A program made the translations under genes and the position numbers. Below the pieces are notes generated by a model that was not told the DNA's origin, did not search any database, and saw only the letters and a list, made by a program, of their open reading frames with translations. From NCBI RefSeq assembly GCF_900112685.1, contig NZ_FOMS01000019.1, positions 1 through 50,000 of the forward strand: DNA of 50,000 nucleotides, in the 5' to 3' direction. Shown here piece by piece: positions 16,768-25,544 of the stretch (the stretch's first letter is position 1; every line of letters starts with the position of its first letter). This stretch comes from Roseivivax sediminis (GTDB taxonomy: Bacteria; Pseudomonadota; Alphaproteobacteria; Rhodobacterales; Rhodobacteraceae).

Positions 16768-16910
16768 CGTCACCCCGGTGACGATCCAGCCATGCAACGG
16801 GTGCTGAGCGGCGTTGCAGGTGCCGGGCCTCGTCATGCTGCGCCGCAGCGTCTAGGTATCGGGACAAGGGAGGGAGCAGACATCATCTTGAACAGATCGA
16901 GGCTCCATAC

Positions 16911-17132
16911 ATGGCACACGCAGATATCACCAACGCCCGGTTCGATCGTTCCGACGACCACCGCGGCTTTTTCACCCGCTTCTTCGACGGGCTCATCGGC
17001 ATTGCCGAGGCCAATCACCGCGTGAAGCGCGTTCAACACCTGAACGCCCTGTCCGACGCCGAACTTGCCAAACGCGGGATCCGTCGCGAGGACATTGCGC
17101 GCCACGTCTTCGGCGACATTCTCTACATCTGA
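16911..17132 (+). CDS. DUF1127 (YjiS-like) small protein
   Basis: 73 residues, rich in basic and charged residues. The C-terminal DUF1127 motif HLNALSDAELAKRGIRREDIARHVFGD is clear. Such proteins are common and abundant in Rhodobacteraceae. Related short family members in Agrobacterium and Rhodobacter have been linked to RNA turnover and to phosphate or stress adaptation, but this longer form has no assigned role. Starts at the ATG at 16911 and is transcribed alone, between two terminators. Confidence 0.8.
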   Translation: MAHADITNARFDRSDDHRGFFTRFFDGLIGIAEANHRVKRVQHLNALSDAELAKRGIRREDIARHVFGDILYI

Positions 17133-17179
17133 TCCGGACGTGCCGGCGCCCTGCGCCGGCTGCCGCACCGCCAAGGCAC

Positions 17180-17218
17180 AAAAAAAGGCCGCGTCCCCCG
17201 GAGGGACGCGGCCTTTTT
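17180..17218. terminator. Bidirectional intrinsic terminator
   Basis: A-rich run, then the stem GGCCGCGTCCC/GGGACGCGGCC (arms near 17187-17197 and 17203-17213), then TTTTT. It works on both strands and serves the convergent DUF1127 and rpsD genes. Confidence 0.85.
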
Positions 17219-17237
17219 GTTTGGGATGCCCGAACGA

Positions 17238-17858
17238 TCAGTTCTGGGCGTAATACTCGATGACGAGGTTCGGTTCCATCATCACCGGGTACGGCACGTC
17301 CGACAGGCCCGGCTGACGCAGGAAGGTGCAGGTCATCTTCGAATGGTCGACGTCGAGGTAATCCGGCACGTCCCGTTCGGGCAGCTGAGCCGCCTCGAGC
17401 ACGGACGCGAGCTGCTTGGACTTCTCGCGGACTTCAATGACGTCGCCTTCCTTCACCTGATAGGAGGGGATGTTCACCTTGCGGCCGTTCACCGTGACAT
17501 GCGCGTGGTTCACGAACTGGCGCGCGGCGAAGATGGTCGGCACGAACTTCGCACGGTAGACGACGGCGTCGAGCCGGCGCTCCAGCAGGCCGATCAGGAT
17601 CTCGCCAGTGTCGCCGCGCTGGCGCTCGGCCTCTGCGAAGACGCGGCGGAACTGGCGCTCGGTCATGTCGCCGTAATAGCCCTTCAGCTTCTGCTTGGCG
17701 CGAAGCTGCAAGCCGAAGTCGGACATCTTGCCCTTGCGGCGCTGGCCGTGCTGGCCGGGGCCGTATTCGCGGCGGTTGACCGGGGATTTCGGACGACCCC
17801 AGATGTTTTCGCCCATCCGGCGGTCGATCTTGTACTTGGCAGAGGTGCGTTTGGTCAC
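17238..17858 (-). CDS. rpsD: 30S ribosomal protein S4
   Basis: 206 residues, the usual length. S4 features are [26 protein letters not shown] at the N-terminus, [33 protein letters not shown], the S4 RNA-binding domain ([40 protein letters not shown]) and the C-terminal ending YYAQN. It nucleates 30S assembly by binding 16S rRNA. The start is a GTG at 17858, with GGAG 9 bases upstream. The longer frame to 17969 is not conserved. It stands alone rather than in the alpha operon, as usual for Rhodobacteraceae. Confidence 0.97.
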   Translation of the reverse strand: MTKRTSAKYKIDRRMGENIWGRPKSPVNRREYGPGQHGQRRKGKMSDFGLQLRAKQKLKGYYGDMTERQFRRVFAEAERQRGDTGEILIGLLERRLDAVVYRAKFVPTIFAARQFVNHAHVTVNGRKVNIPSYQVKEGDVIEVREKSKQLASVLEAAQLPERDVPDYLDVDHSKMTCTFLRQPGLSDVPYPVMMEPNLVIEYYAQN

Positions 17859-18108
17859 CGTCTGATCTCCTTCACTAGGCGTGGCGCCCTTCCGGTGGTC
17901 GGTCGGGCGTCGGATGAAGGGCGTTGTCCTCTGGGCCGTGGATCGCTTGCGCGAGACCCTGACAGGCATCCCCTTGCGGGGGCCACCAACACCAACGAAG
18001 GCGCCCGATACGCGCGCGATGCGGTTATGTCAAGCGCCGCGCCCGTTAAGCGCATCGCAACCCGCCGCCGCTAGAGACCGGGGCCCGATCCACCGAGCGG
18101 AGCGGTCC

Positions 18109-18927
18109 GTGAGCGAGCGCCGAGATACCACCCCGAAAAATGCGCTGGTCGAGGCAGTGTCGATCCGCGACTCGCACATGCGCGCCATGGCCGACGAGGC
18201 GGTGCGCCACAAGCAGGTGCGCCTCGCCTTCCAGCCTGTGGTGCAGGCCGCGGCGCCAGACCGTGTCGCCTTCTACGAGGCCTTCGTGCGCGTGCTGGAC
18301 GATACCGGGCGAATCATTCCCGCCGCCGCGTTCATGTCCGCGGTGGAAGAGACGGAGACCGGCCGCCTGCTCGACTGTATCGCGCTGGAGCAGGCGTTCG
18401 CCCACCTGCGCGACGAACCGGCCCTGCGCCTTGCCGTGAACATGTCCGCGCGGTCCCTCGGTTATGCCCGCTGGCGCCGCGCGCTCGATCAGGGGCTGAA
18501 GTCCGACCCCACCTTGGGGGAACGGCTGATCCTGGAGATCAACGAAGCCTCCGCCATGCGTGTGCCGGACATCGCGCAGGCCTTCATGGCCGAGATGCAG
18601 ACCTCCGGCATCACCTTCGCGCTCGACGATTTCGGTGCCACGGTGACGGAACTGCGCCATCTCCGCACCCTGCCCGTCGATATCGTCAAGATCGACGGCG
18701 CCTATGTCCGCGGCGTCGCGCGCGATCCCGACAACGAGGCCATGGTGCGCGCGCTGGCCGCCATCGCGCAGTCCTTCGACTATTTCACGGTGGCCGAGTC
18801 CGTCGAGACGGCAGAGGACGCCGCCTTCCTGACCGAGATCGGCATCGACTGCCTGCAGGGCTATTTCTTCGCCGCGCCCACGCTCTCTCCACCCTGGGCG
18901 GACCGGCGGGGTCGCCGGCGCGCCTGA
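18109..18927 (+). CDS. EAL-domain protein (possible c-di-GMP phosphodiesterase)
   Basis: About 272 residues, almost entirely an EAL domain, without membrane segments or a GGDEF partner. Catalytic positions are mostly kept: Glu57 in YEAFVRV (usual EALLR), Asn in VNMSARSL, Glu in EINEAS, FALDDFGAT (DDFG), Lys in VKIDGAYVRG and the AESVETAEDA and QGYFFAAP motifs. EAL reads EAF and several loops differ, so activity is uncertain. Starts at a GTG at 18109, with GGAGCGG upstream. It is divergent from rpsD. It could hydrolyse c-di-GMP or only bind it. Confidence 0.8.
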   Translation: MSERRDTTPKNALVEAVSIRDSHMRAMADEAVRHKQVRLAFQPVVQAAAPDRVAFYEAFVRVLDDTGRIIPAAAFMSAVEETETGRLLDCIALEQAFAHLRDEPALRLAVNMSARSLGYARWRRALDQGLKSDPTLGERLILEINEASAMRVPDIAQAFMAEMQTSGITFALDDFGATVTELRHLRTLPVDIVKIDGAYVRGVARDPDNEAMVRALAAIAQSFDYFTVAESVETAEDAAFLTEIGIDCLQGYFFAAPTLSPPWADRRGRRRA

Positions 18928-19108
18928 GGCGGCGCCCGCAGCCGCCACCGGAGCGCCGCGAAACCCCGCCATGCAGGGCCATGTTTGCGACGAAACCGGC
19001 GTGCGCGCCGAGTTGTGCCAGCACCTGCGATCCGATAATCACGAAGGCGAGGACGCGCCGGGCCGCCTCGCGCCCGGCAGCATTGCCTGGTGACAGAGGA
19101 GACAAGGC

Positions 19109-20284
19109 ATGACGAACATCGTGATCGCTTCCGCGGCCCGCACCGCCGTCGGCGCATTCAGCGGCGGCTTCGCCACGACCCCCGCACACGATCTGGGTGC
19201 CGCGGTGCTCGAGGCGCTGGTCGAGCGCGCAGGCATCGACAAGTCCGAGGTCTCCGAGACCATCCTCGGCCAGGTGCTGACCGCCGCGCAGGGCCAGAAC
19301 CCCGCCCGCCAGGCGCATATCAACGCTGGCCTGCCGCAGGAAAGCGCGGCCTGGGGCATCAATCAGGTCTGCGGGTCGGGCCTGCGCGCCGTGGCGCTCG
19401 GCGCCCAGCACATCATGCTCGGCGATGCAGAGATCATCTGTGCCGGCGGCCAGGAGAACATGACGCTCAGCCCCCACGCCGCGCATCTGCGCGCCGGCCA
19501 CAAGATGGGCGACGTGAAATACATCGACACGATGATCCGCGACGGCCTTTGGGACGCCTTCAACGGGTACCACATGGGCCAGACGGCCGAGAACGTCGCC
19601 GAGAAATGGCAGATCAGCCGCGAGCAGCAGGACGAGTTCGCCGCCGCCTCCCAGAACAAGGCCGAGGCGGCCCAGAAGGCCGGAAAGTTCGCGGACGAGA
19701 TCGTCCCCTTCACAGTGAAGACCCGCAAGGGTGACGTCATCGTCGACACCGACGAGCACCCACGCCACGGCGCCACGGCCGAAGGCATGGGCAAGCTCAA
19801 GCCCGCCTTCACCAAGGACGGCACCGTGACCGCGGGCAACGCGTCGGGCATCAACGATGGCGCCGCCGGCGCGCTGCTGATGACCGCCGAGAACGCCGAG
19901 AAGCGCGGCATCGAGCCGCTCGCGCGCATCGTGTCCTACGCGACCGCGGGGCTCGATCCGTCGATCATGGGCGTCGGGCCGATCCACGCCAGCCGCAAGG
20001 CGCTGGAGCGGGCTGGCTGGAAGCCCGACGACCTCGACCTCATCGAGGCGAACGAAGCCTTCGCCGCCCAGGCCTGCGCGGTGAACAAGGACATGGGCTG
20101 GGACCCCGAGAAAGTGAACGTGAACGGCGGCGCCATCGCCCTCGGCCACCCGATCGGTGCGTCCGGCGCGCGGGTTCTCAACACGCTCCTGTTCGAAATG
20201 AAGCGCCGCGGCGCCAAGAAGGGCATCGCCACGCTCTGCATCGGCGGCGGCATGGGTGTCGCGGTCTGCGTCGAACGCCCCTGA
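19109..20284 (+). CDS. phaA: Acetyl-CoA acetyltransferase (thiolase)
   Basis: 391 residues. Condenses two acetyl-CoA to acetoacetyl-CoA, the first step of polyhydroxybutyrate synthesis. Thiolase active-site residues are visible: Cys88 in [11 protein letters not shown], His347 in [10 protein letters not shown] and Cys377 in [20 protein letters not shown] lies upstream of the ATG at 19109. phaB follows about 1 kb downstream on the same strand, which supports the PHB role. A degradative acetoacetyl-CoA thiolase would look similar. Confidence 0.92.
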   Translation: MTNIVIASAARTAVGAFSGGFATTPAHDLGAAVLEALVERAGIDKSEVSETILGQVLTAAQGQNPARQAHINAGLPQESAAWGINQVCGSGLRAVALGAQHIMLGDAEIICAGGQENMTLSPHAAHLRAGHKMGDVKYIDTMIRDGLWDAFNGYHMGQTAENVAEKWQISREQQDEFAAASQNKAEAAQKAGKFADEIVPFTVKTRKGDVIVDTDEHPRHGATAEGMGKLKPAFTKDGTVTAGNASGINDGAAGALLMTAENAEKRGIEPLARIVSYATAGLDPSIMGVGPIHASRKALERAGWKPDDLDLIEANEAFAAQACAVNKDMGWDPEKVNVNGGAIALGHPIGASGARVLNTLLFEMKRRGAKKGIATLCIGGGMGVAVCVERP

Positions 20285-20290
20285 GTTGAC

Positions 20291-20312
20291 GGGTGGGGCC
20301 ATAGCCCCACCC
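20291..20312. repeat. Intercistronic hairpin after phaA
   Basis: Perfect 9-bp inverted repeat GGGTGGGGC/GCCCCACCC around a CATA loop, starting 6 bases after the phaA stop and ending 7 bases before the patatin start. There is no T run, so it is more likely an mRNA-stabilising or attenuating element than a full terminator. It probably also shapes ribosome access to the next gene, which has no clear ribosome-binding site. Confidence 0.55.
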
Positions 20313-20319
20313 TCACACC

Positions 20320-21165
20320 ATGGCACAGGCATTCAAGTCTCCGACACAACTCGTCTTCTCCGGCGGTGGCCTGCGCTGCTTCTGGCAGGGCGGCTTTCTC
20401 GACGTTGTCTGCAAGGAGCACCGGATCGAGCCGGAACGCGTCACCGGCGTCTCAGGCGGCGCGCTGTCGGCGGTCGGCTTTCTGTCAGGGCGCGAACACG
20501 ACCTTTATGACGAGATGTGCCGCGCCTTCCGGGAACAGCGGGTCAACCACAACGCCCATTCGCTCTTTGACGAGGACGACGGCGGCCTGACCCCGCACCA
20601 GGAGATATACTGCGCCGTGGTGGACCGGGTGATCGACGCCGAGGCCGCGCGCCGCATCGCCGAGGGTCCGCAACTGCAGATCCTGATCGCGCATCCACCG
20701 GCCTCGAAGCTGCCGGCCTCGTCGGGCACCGCGATGGCGCTGGCCTATCAGTCAGAACTCTACATCAAGTCGAGCCCGCATTTCGGCTGGGCCGAGAAGA
20801 TGGGCCTGACCTGGCAACTGGTGGACGCCAACAAGGCCGCGCGAGAGGGCGAGCTCAACCATCTGGTCTGCTCGGCGGCGACGATCCCGCCGGTCTTCAA
20901 GCCGCCGCACTGGGACGGCAAGCCGGTGATCGACGGCGGCATGGCCGATCAGGCGCCGATGCCGGACCCGGACGAGGGCGACACAACGATCCTTCTGACG
21001 CGCCGCTACCGCAATCTGCGGGATGATCCGCGCCTGACCTACATCGCGCCGTCGAAAGAGACGCCTGCCGACAAGATCGACTTCACCGACCCCGAGAAGC
21101 TGGGGCTGACCTGGAACCAGGGCGAAGCGGACGCGCGGCGCTGGCTTGACGGAACGCTCGATTGA
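20320..21165 (+). CDS. Patatin-like phospholipase family protein
   Basis: 281 residues with patatin features: oxyanion-hole GGGLRCFWQGGF near residue 16, nucleophile motif GVSGG (GxSxG), and the catalytic Asp in VIDGGMADQAPMP (DGG). Patatins hydrolyse acyl esters of lipids; some relatives act on stored polyester. It lies between phaA and phaB on the same strand, which suggests a link to PHB or membrane-lipid turnover, but substrate and location are unknown. No signal peptide, so probably cytoplasmic or granule-associated. Starts at the ATG at 20320. Confidence 0.8.
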   Translation: MAQAFKSPTQLVFSGGGLRCFWQGGFLDVVCKEHRIEPERVTGVSGGALSAVGFLSGREHDLYDEMCRAFREQRVNHNAHSLFDEDDGGLTPHQEIYCAVVDRVIDAEAARRIAEGPQLQILIAHPPASKLPASSGTAMALAYQSELYIKSSPHFGWAEKMGLTWQLVDANKAAREGELNHLVCSAATIPPVFKPPHWDGKPVIDGGMADQAPMPDPDEGDTTILLTRRYRNLRDDPRLTYIAPSKETPADKIDFTDPEKLGLTWNQGEADARRWLDGTLD

Positions 21166-21189
21166 TGCTCTGTCGGACCTGAAAGAATA

Positions 21190-21216
21190 TTGCGCGCATA
21201 AAGGCTTTTCGCGCAA
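21190..21216. promoter_or_regulatory. Inverted repeat upstream of phaB
   Basis: TTGCGCG (21190-21196) and CGCGCAA (21210-21216) form a 7-bp perfect dyad with a 13-base spacer, 27 bases before the phaB start. It could be an operator (PHB genes are often controlled by PhaR, which binds TGC/GCA-rich dyads) or an mRNA leader hairpin. Confidence 0.3.
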
Positions 21217-21242
21217 CAATTTTACCTTTGGAGGAGGGAAAC

Positions 21243-21965
21243 ATGGCACGTACAGCACTGGTCACCGGCGGCAGCCGCGGCATCGGCGCAGCGATCTCGA
21301 AGGCGCTGAAGGCCGAAGGCTACCAGGTCGCGGCGACCTATGCCGGCAACACCGAGAAGGCGAACGCCTTCAGCGAAGAGACCGGCATCAAGACCTACAA
21401 GTGGAACGTCGCCGATTACGATGAGTCCAAGGCCGGGATCGAACAGGTGGAGGCCGACCTCGGACCCATCGACATCATCGTGGCCAATGCCGGCATCACG
21501 CGCGATGCGCCCTTCCACAAGATGAAGCCGGAGCAATGGAAAGAGGTCATCGACACCAACCTCACCGGCGTCTTCAACACCGTGCACCCGGTCTGGCCCG
21601 GCATGCGCGAACGCGGCTTCGGACGGATCGTGGTGATCTCCTCGATCAACGGTCAGAAGGGCCAGTTCGCGCAGGTCAACTATGCCGCGACGAAGGCCGG
21701 CGATCTCGGCATCATCAAGAGCCTTGCGCAAGAAGGCGCCTCCAAGGGCATCACCGCCAACGCCGTCTGCCCCGGCTACATCGCGACCGAGATGGTCATG
21801 GCGGTGCCCGAGAAAGTGCGCGAGGCAATCATCGGCCAGATCCCAACCGGCCGCCTGGGCGAGCCCGAAGAGATCGCACGCTGCGTCTCCTTCCTCGTCT
21901 CCGACGATGCGCAGTTCATCAACGGCTCGACGATCTCGGCCAACGGCGGCCAGTTCTTCGTCTGA
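21243..21965 (+). CDS. phaB: Acetoacetyl-CoA reductase
   Basis: 240 residues, short-chain dehydrogenase/reductase fold. Reduces acetoacetyl-CoA to (R)-3-hydroxybutyryl-CoA with NADPH for PHB synthesis. Visible: the Rossmann motif VTGGSRGIGAAIS, the NAGIT motif, catalytic Ser in VVISSINGQKGQFAQ, the NYAATKAG Tyr-x3-Lys pair and C-terminal SANGGQFFV. The ATG at 21243 has a strong GGAGGAGG 7 bases upstream. It is followed by a strong terminator, so it closes the phaA-patatin-phaB unit. Confidence 0.93.
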   Translation: MARTALVTGGSRGIGAAISKALKAEGYQVAATYAGNTEKANAFSEETGIKTYKWNVADYDESKAGIEQVEADLGPIDIIVANAGITRDAPFHKMKPEQWKEVIDTNLTGVFNTVHPVWPGMRERGFGRIVVISSINGQKGQFAQVNYAATKAGDLGIIKSLAQEGASKGITANAVCPGYIATEMVMAVPEKVREAIIGQIPTGRLGEPEEIARCVSFLVSDDAQFINGSTISANGGQFFV

Positions 21966-21998
21966 GCCCGCGCCAGGAAGGCCCGCGAGGGCCCGGAG

Positions 21999-22025
21999 GA
22001 GCTCCCGCCTCGGGAGCTCTTTTTG
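21999..22025 (+). terminator. Intrinsic terminator after phaB
   Basis: Stem GAGCTCCCG/CGGGAGCTC (9 bp, CCT loop) followed by TTTTT, 33 bases after the phaB stop. Confidence 0.85.
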
Positions 22026-22117
22026 TGCGCTCCATAACCGTCGTGGTGCGCGCATCCGGAATTTTTCGCAAAGGCGCACAGACCTAGATCCCTGTCAGAA
22101 GGACAAGGAGACCCGTC

Positions 22118-23050
22118 ATGATCACCGATATCAAGGGTCTGCACCACGTGACGTCGCTTGCGTCCTCGGCGCAGGTCAACAACGACTTCTTCACCGGCAC
22201 GCTCGGCCTGCGCCGGGTCAAGAAAACGGTCAATTTCGACGCGCCAGAAGTCTATCACCTCTACTACGGCGACGGCGCCGGTACGCCCGGAACGGTGATG
22301 ACCTATTTTCCCTTTCCACACGCCAAGCGCGGCACTGGCGGCACTGGCGAGGTGCGCACCACCGCCTTCGCGGTGCCCGGCGGCGCCCTGCCCTACTGGC
22401 AGGATCGTCTTGCCGGCGCCGGCGTTGACGGTTTGTCGCGCGACACACGGTTCGGCAACGCGCGACTGCTGTTCCGCGGGCCGGACGGCGACGGGTTCGC
22501 GCTGGTCGAATCGGACGCCGACCGACGCAGCCCCTGGACCGGCAACGGGGTGCCGGAGGAAGTGGCGATCCGCGGCTTCCACTCCACGGATCTCGCGCTG
22601 CGCGACCCGGCCGCCACGGCCGAGCTTCTGCGCTTCATGGGATACGAGGAAGACGATCGTGTCGACGATGTCTCCCGCTGGCGCCTTCCGGAGGGCAACG
22701 GGGCAAACGTGATCGACCTGAGCCGCATCGACGCCCCCGCCGCCACACAGGGCGCCGGATCGGTGCATCACGTGGCTTTCGAGGTGGCGGATCGCGAAAC
22801 GCAGCTATCCGCTCGCGCGGCCCTGACCGACACCGGCTATGACGTGACGCCGCCCATCGACCGGGACTACTTCTGGGCGATATACTTCCGCACCCCCGGC
22901 GGCGTATTGTTCGAGATCGCCACGAAAGAGCCCGGCTTCGACCGCGACGAAGCCCCGGAGGCGCTTGGCCAGGCCCTCAAGCTGCCCAGCCAGCACGAAC
23001 ATTTGCGCCCGGTTCTGGAAGAGCGCTATCTGCAACCGATCCGCGACTGA
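22118..23050 (+). CDS. VOC-family ring-cleaving dioxygenase-like protein (MhqO-like)
   Basis: 310 residues with two vicinal-oxygen-chelate domains. Metal-ligand positions appear as His in GLHHVTS near residue 10, His in VHHVAFEV near 218 and Glu in GVLFEIATKEPGFD near 267, the pattern of hydroquinone-type extradiol dioxygenases (LinE/MhqO group). It may open hydroquinone-like rings or detoxify quinones or electrophiles. Transcribed alone, after the phaB terminator, with AGGACAAGGAG upstream of the ATG at 22118. The substrate is not deducible. Confidence 0.8.
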   Translation: MITDIKGLHHVTSLASSAQVNNDFFTGTLGLRRVKKTVNFDAPEVYHLYYGDGAGTPGTVMTYFPFPHAKRGTGGTGEVRTTAFAVPGGALPYWQDRLAGAGVDGLSRDTRFGNARLLFRGPDGDGFALVESDADRRSPWTGNGVPEEVAIRGFHSTDLALRDPAATAELLRFMGYEEDDRVDDVSRWRLPEGNGANVIDLSRIDAPAATQGAGSVHHVAFEVADRETQLSARAALTDTGYDVTPPIDRDYFWAIYFRTPGGVLFEIATKEPGFDRDEAPEALGQALKLPSQHEHLRPVLEERYLQPIRD

Positions 23051-23142
23051 CCGGCGACTTACCGCGCTGCGGTCCGATCCATTGCGGCGGTGTCGGGCCA
23101 AGAGCCGGGGCGAAACCGCCCCGGTTCACGTCACATCGGCCG

Positions 23143-23319
23143 TCAGTGCAGACGGTCGCCGGACAAGCGCGTGATCTCTTCCTTGAGGCGCAGTTTCTGC
23201 TTCTTCAGCTCCGCGATTTGCAGGCCATCCGTACTCGGCGCACGCTGAGCGGCTTCCACCGCCTCCGACAGGGACGCATGCTTCTTCTTCAGTTCCTGCA
23301 GATGCGAACTCAAGCTCAT
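23143..23319 (-). CDS. YdcH/DUF465 family small protein
   Basis: 58 residues, an almost wholly charged helical hairpin typical of DUF465: SHLQELKKKHASLSEAV, then LQIAELKKQKLRLKEEI. Function of the family is unknown. Starts at the ATG at 23319, with an excellent GAGGAGG upstream. Standing alone on the minus strand. Confidence 0.85.
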   Translation of the reverse strand: MSLSSHLQELKKKHASLSEAVEAAQRAPSTDGLQIAELKKQKLRLKEEITRLSGDRLH

Positions 23320-23435
23320 GGTGACCTCCTCGATATGGATGAGGTCTCCATGGCAGCACAAAACGCTCTCAAAGTCACGGCAAAGCGCAGCTTTCCGCAA
23401 AATCTGGCTGACAGTTAGTTAAAGAAATTACGACA

Positions 23436-24218
23436 TTATGCCGAAAATTGAAGCCTTTCTCCCCGGCGCAGGATTGCGGCGACGGCAGGATTGTAATCCT
23501 CCGCGTCGCTCCCATGCGCCGCTCCGGCGTGCAGAACGAGCGGGGAATGCAGCACGAAGGGCGCGCGTCCCCCCTTCCGCCCCCTGAGGAGAATCAGTCG
23601 CGCCGCTTTCCCGCTCCGCGGGAGAAGCGGTTTCAGCTCCAAGGATCCGAGCCGCGCCGCAAAGGCCCCGAGCAGGTCCGGCAGCCGCTCCGCACGGTGG
23701 ATGAAAGTGACCTCGCCGCCTGGCGCGGTCCGCTTCGCGGCGACCTCCACCCAGGTCGCCAGCGGCGTATCCTCCGCAAGTCCGGCCTCGCGGCCCGGGT
23801 CCACAGCACGGTGCCGTGCCGCCGGATCGAAGTAAGGCGGATTGGCAAAGACGTGGTGAAATCGTTCCTGCCGCAGGTCCGCCGGCAGGGCGGCAAGGTC
23901 CGCGACCGCGATCCGCGCGGGCCAACCGGCCTCCTCGGCGCTACGGCGGGCGAGCGTGGCGTAGGCCGGCTGACGCTCCACGCCGGTGAGCGTCAGGTCC
24001 GGCACGCGCGCAGCCAGGCACATCAGGGCCGCCCCCGCCCCGCAGCCGAGATCCAGAACGCTCTGCCCCGGCTCTGCCCGGATGGCGGCGGCGAGGAGGA
24101 CCGGATCCAGCCCGGCCCGGTATCCCTTTCGCGGCTGATAGAGATTGACGCGCCCGCCGAGGAACGCGTCGCGCGTCAGGTCGGCCTCGGCAAAGGCCTC
24201 AGCCGTCAAGCGCCACAC
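23436..24218 (-). CDS. TrmN6-like tRNA (adenine-N6)-methyltransferase
   Basis: About 260 residues, class I SAM-dependent methyltransferase. It has the SAM motif VLDLGCGAGAALMCLA, acidic VERQPAY, the catalytic FANPPYFDP (NPPY, an N6-adenine methylase mark) and a C-terminal LILLRGRKGG. Closest to the TrmN6/YfiC group that modifies A37 of tRNA-Val. The start overlaps the end of the DUF2007 gene by about 20 bases, and both a GTG at 24218 and a TTG at 24209 are possible. Co-translated with DUF2007. Confidence 0.8.
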   Translation of the reverse strand: MWRLTAEAFAEADLTRDAFLGGRVNLYQPRKGYRAGLDPVLLAAAIRAEPGQSVLDLGCGAGAALMCLAARVPDLTLTGVERQPAYATLARRSAEEAGWPARIAVADLAALPADLRQERFHHVFANPPYFDPAARHRAVDPGREAGLAEDTPLATWVEVAAKRTAPGGEVTFIHRAERLPDLLGAFAARLGSLELKPLLPRSGKAARLILLRGRKGGRAPFVLHSPLVLHAGAAHGSDAEDYNPAVAAILRRGERLQFSA

Positions 24219-24414
24219 CGTTTTCCCACATCACCCGGCGTGCGCGCGGCAGATCCGTCGCGCGCACCATCAGGCGCCGCGGCAAAATGCCGATGGACCC
24301 TTCGAGGACGCTCATGTTTACGTCGAACTCGAAGCACTCTATATCCTCCGCTTCGAGAAGGGTGCGCGCGAGCGGGATCACGGTGATGTCGGTGGTGCGC
24401 AAAAGCTCTTCCAT
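24199..24414 (-). CDS. DUF2007 domain protein
   Basis: 71 residues. The signature MEELLRTTDITVIPLARTLLEAEDIECFEFD and the C-terminal RRLMVRATDLPRARRVM match DUF2007, a small domain thought to be a signal-transduction or nucleotide-binding type; function unproven. Starts at the ATG at 24414, divergent from the polyprenyl synthase gene by 61 bases and overlapping the downstream methyltransferase gene. Confidence 0.82.
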   Translation of the reverse strand: MEELLRTTDITVIPLARTLLEAEDIECFEFDVNMSVLEGSIGILPRRLMVRATDLPRARRVMWENGVALDG

Positions 24415-24475
24415 GACAGCGATCTAAGCGTGCGGTTCGACGCTGTCGAGCCTGCCTTTGCCGCAAGGGACCGAA

Positions 24476-25483
24476 ATGAGCCTCGACAGCCCCGCCGCGA
24501 AACCCCATGAACGGCTCGCCGCGGCCCTGGACGGGGACATGGGCGAGGTCAACGCGCTGATCCGGGCGCGCATGGCCTCCGAGAACGCGCCGCGCATCCC
24601 CGAAGTGACAGCGCACCTGGTAGAGGCCGGCGGCAAGCGCTTGCGCCCGCTGCTGACGCTCGCCTCGGCCCGGATGATGGGCTATTCCGGCAGCCACCAC
24701 CTTCGGCTCGCCGCGACGGTGGAGTTCATCCACACCGCGACTCTGCTGCATGACGACGTCGTCGACGAAAGCCGCCAGCGCCGCGGCCGGCCGACGGCGA
24801 ACCTCCTGTGGGACAACAAATCCAGCGTCCTCGTGGGCGACTACCTGTTCGCCCGGTCCTTCCAGCTCATGGTGGAGACCGGGAGCCTGCGGGTTCTCGA
24901 CATCCTCGCCGACGCCGCCGCGACCATCGCGGAGGGCGAGGTGCTGCAGATGACCGCCGCGCAGAACCTCGCCACGGACGAGGCGGTCTATCTCAAGGTG
25001 GTCCGCGGCAAGACCGCCGCGCTGTTCTCCGCGGCGACGGAGGTGGGCGGCGTCATCGCCGACGCGCCGGAGGATGAGATTCGGGCGCTCCGCGAGTACG
25101 GCGACGCGCTGGGAATCGCGTTCCAGATCGTCGACGACCTGCTGGACTACCAGGGCGACGCGAAAGCCACCGGCAAGAATATCGGGGACGATTTCCGCGA
25201 ACGCAAGCTGACGCTGCCGGTGATAAAGGCGGTGGGAGCGGCGGATGCCGAGGAACGCACGTTCTGGTCCCGCACCATCGAGAAGGGGCGCCAGGAGGAC
25301 GGCGATCTCGATCGCGCGCTGACGCTTCTGAACAAGCATGGCGCGCTGCAGGCGACACGGGCCGACGCGCTGGCCTGGACGGCGAAGGCAAAGGACTCGC
25401 TGGCCCGTGTATCGGGCGCGGACGCCGCGCTGCAGGAAATGCTGGCGGACCTCGCAGATTTCGTCGTCGCACGGGTGAGCTGA
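24476..25483 (+). CDS. ispB: Polyprenyl diphosphate synthase (ubiquinone side chain)
   Basis: 335 residues, all-trans long-chain prenyl transferase. It builds the octa- to decaprenyl tail of ubiquinone from IPP. It has the first Asp-rich motif LLHDDVVDES, the second motif QIVDDLLDY, GGKRLRPLL, the GDYLFARSFQL segment and KNIGDDFRERKLTLPV. The product chain length cannot be read with confidence; Rhodobacteraceae usually make Q10. Starts at the ATG at 24476, with AAGGGA upstream. Confidence 0.9.
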   Translation: MSLDSPAAKPHERLAAALDGDMGEVNALIRARMASENAPRIPEVTAHLVEAGGKRLRPLLTLASARMMGYSGSHHLRLAATVEFIHTATLLHDDVVDESRQRRGRPTANLLWDNKSSVLVGDYLFARSFQLMVETGSLRVLDILADAAATIAEGEVLQMTAAQNLATDEAVYLKVVRGKTAALFSAATEVGGVIADAPEDEIRALREYGDALGIAFQIVDDLLDYQGDAKATGKNIGDDFRERKLTLPVIKAVGAADAEERTFWSRTIEKGRQEDGDLDRALTLLNKHGALQATRADALAWTAKAKDSLARVSGADAALQEMLADLADFVVARVS

Positions 25484-25508
25484 CGGCAGCGAGAGCCGGA
25501 GCCATAGA

Positions 25509-25528
25509 GCGAGGGGCCGGCCCCTCGC
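25509..25528. terminator. Probable bidirectional terminator between ispB and ispE
   Basis: Perfect inverted repeat GCGAGGGG/CCCCTCGC around CCGG, between two convergent genes. A TATTTT stretch follows 13 bases later. The adjoining CTCCCCGGAGTATTTT resembles a motif I recall as recurrent at gene ends in this family. Confidence 0.45.
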
Positions 25529-25544
25529 GCTCCCCGGAGTATTT

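Noticed and set aside
17881-18108. N-terminal extension of the EAL protein
   Set aside because: It would lie in the rpsD promoter region, is Arg/Pro-rich without domain character, and a GTG with a good ribosome site is at 18109.
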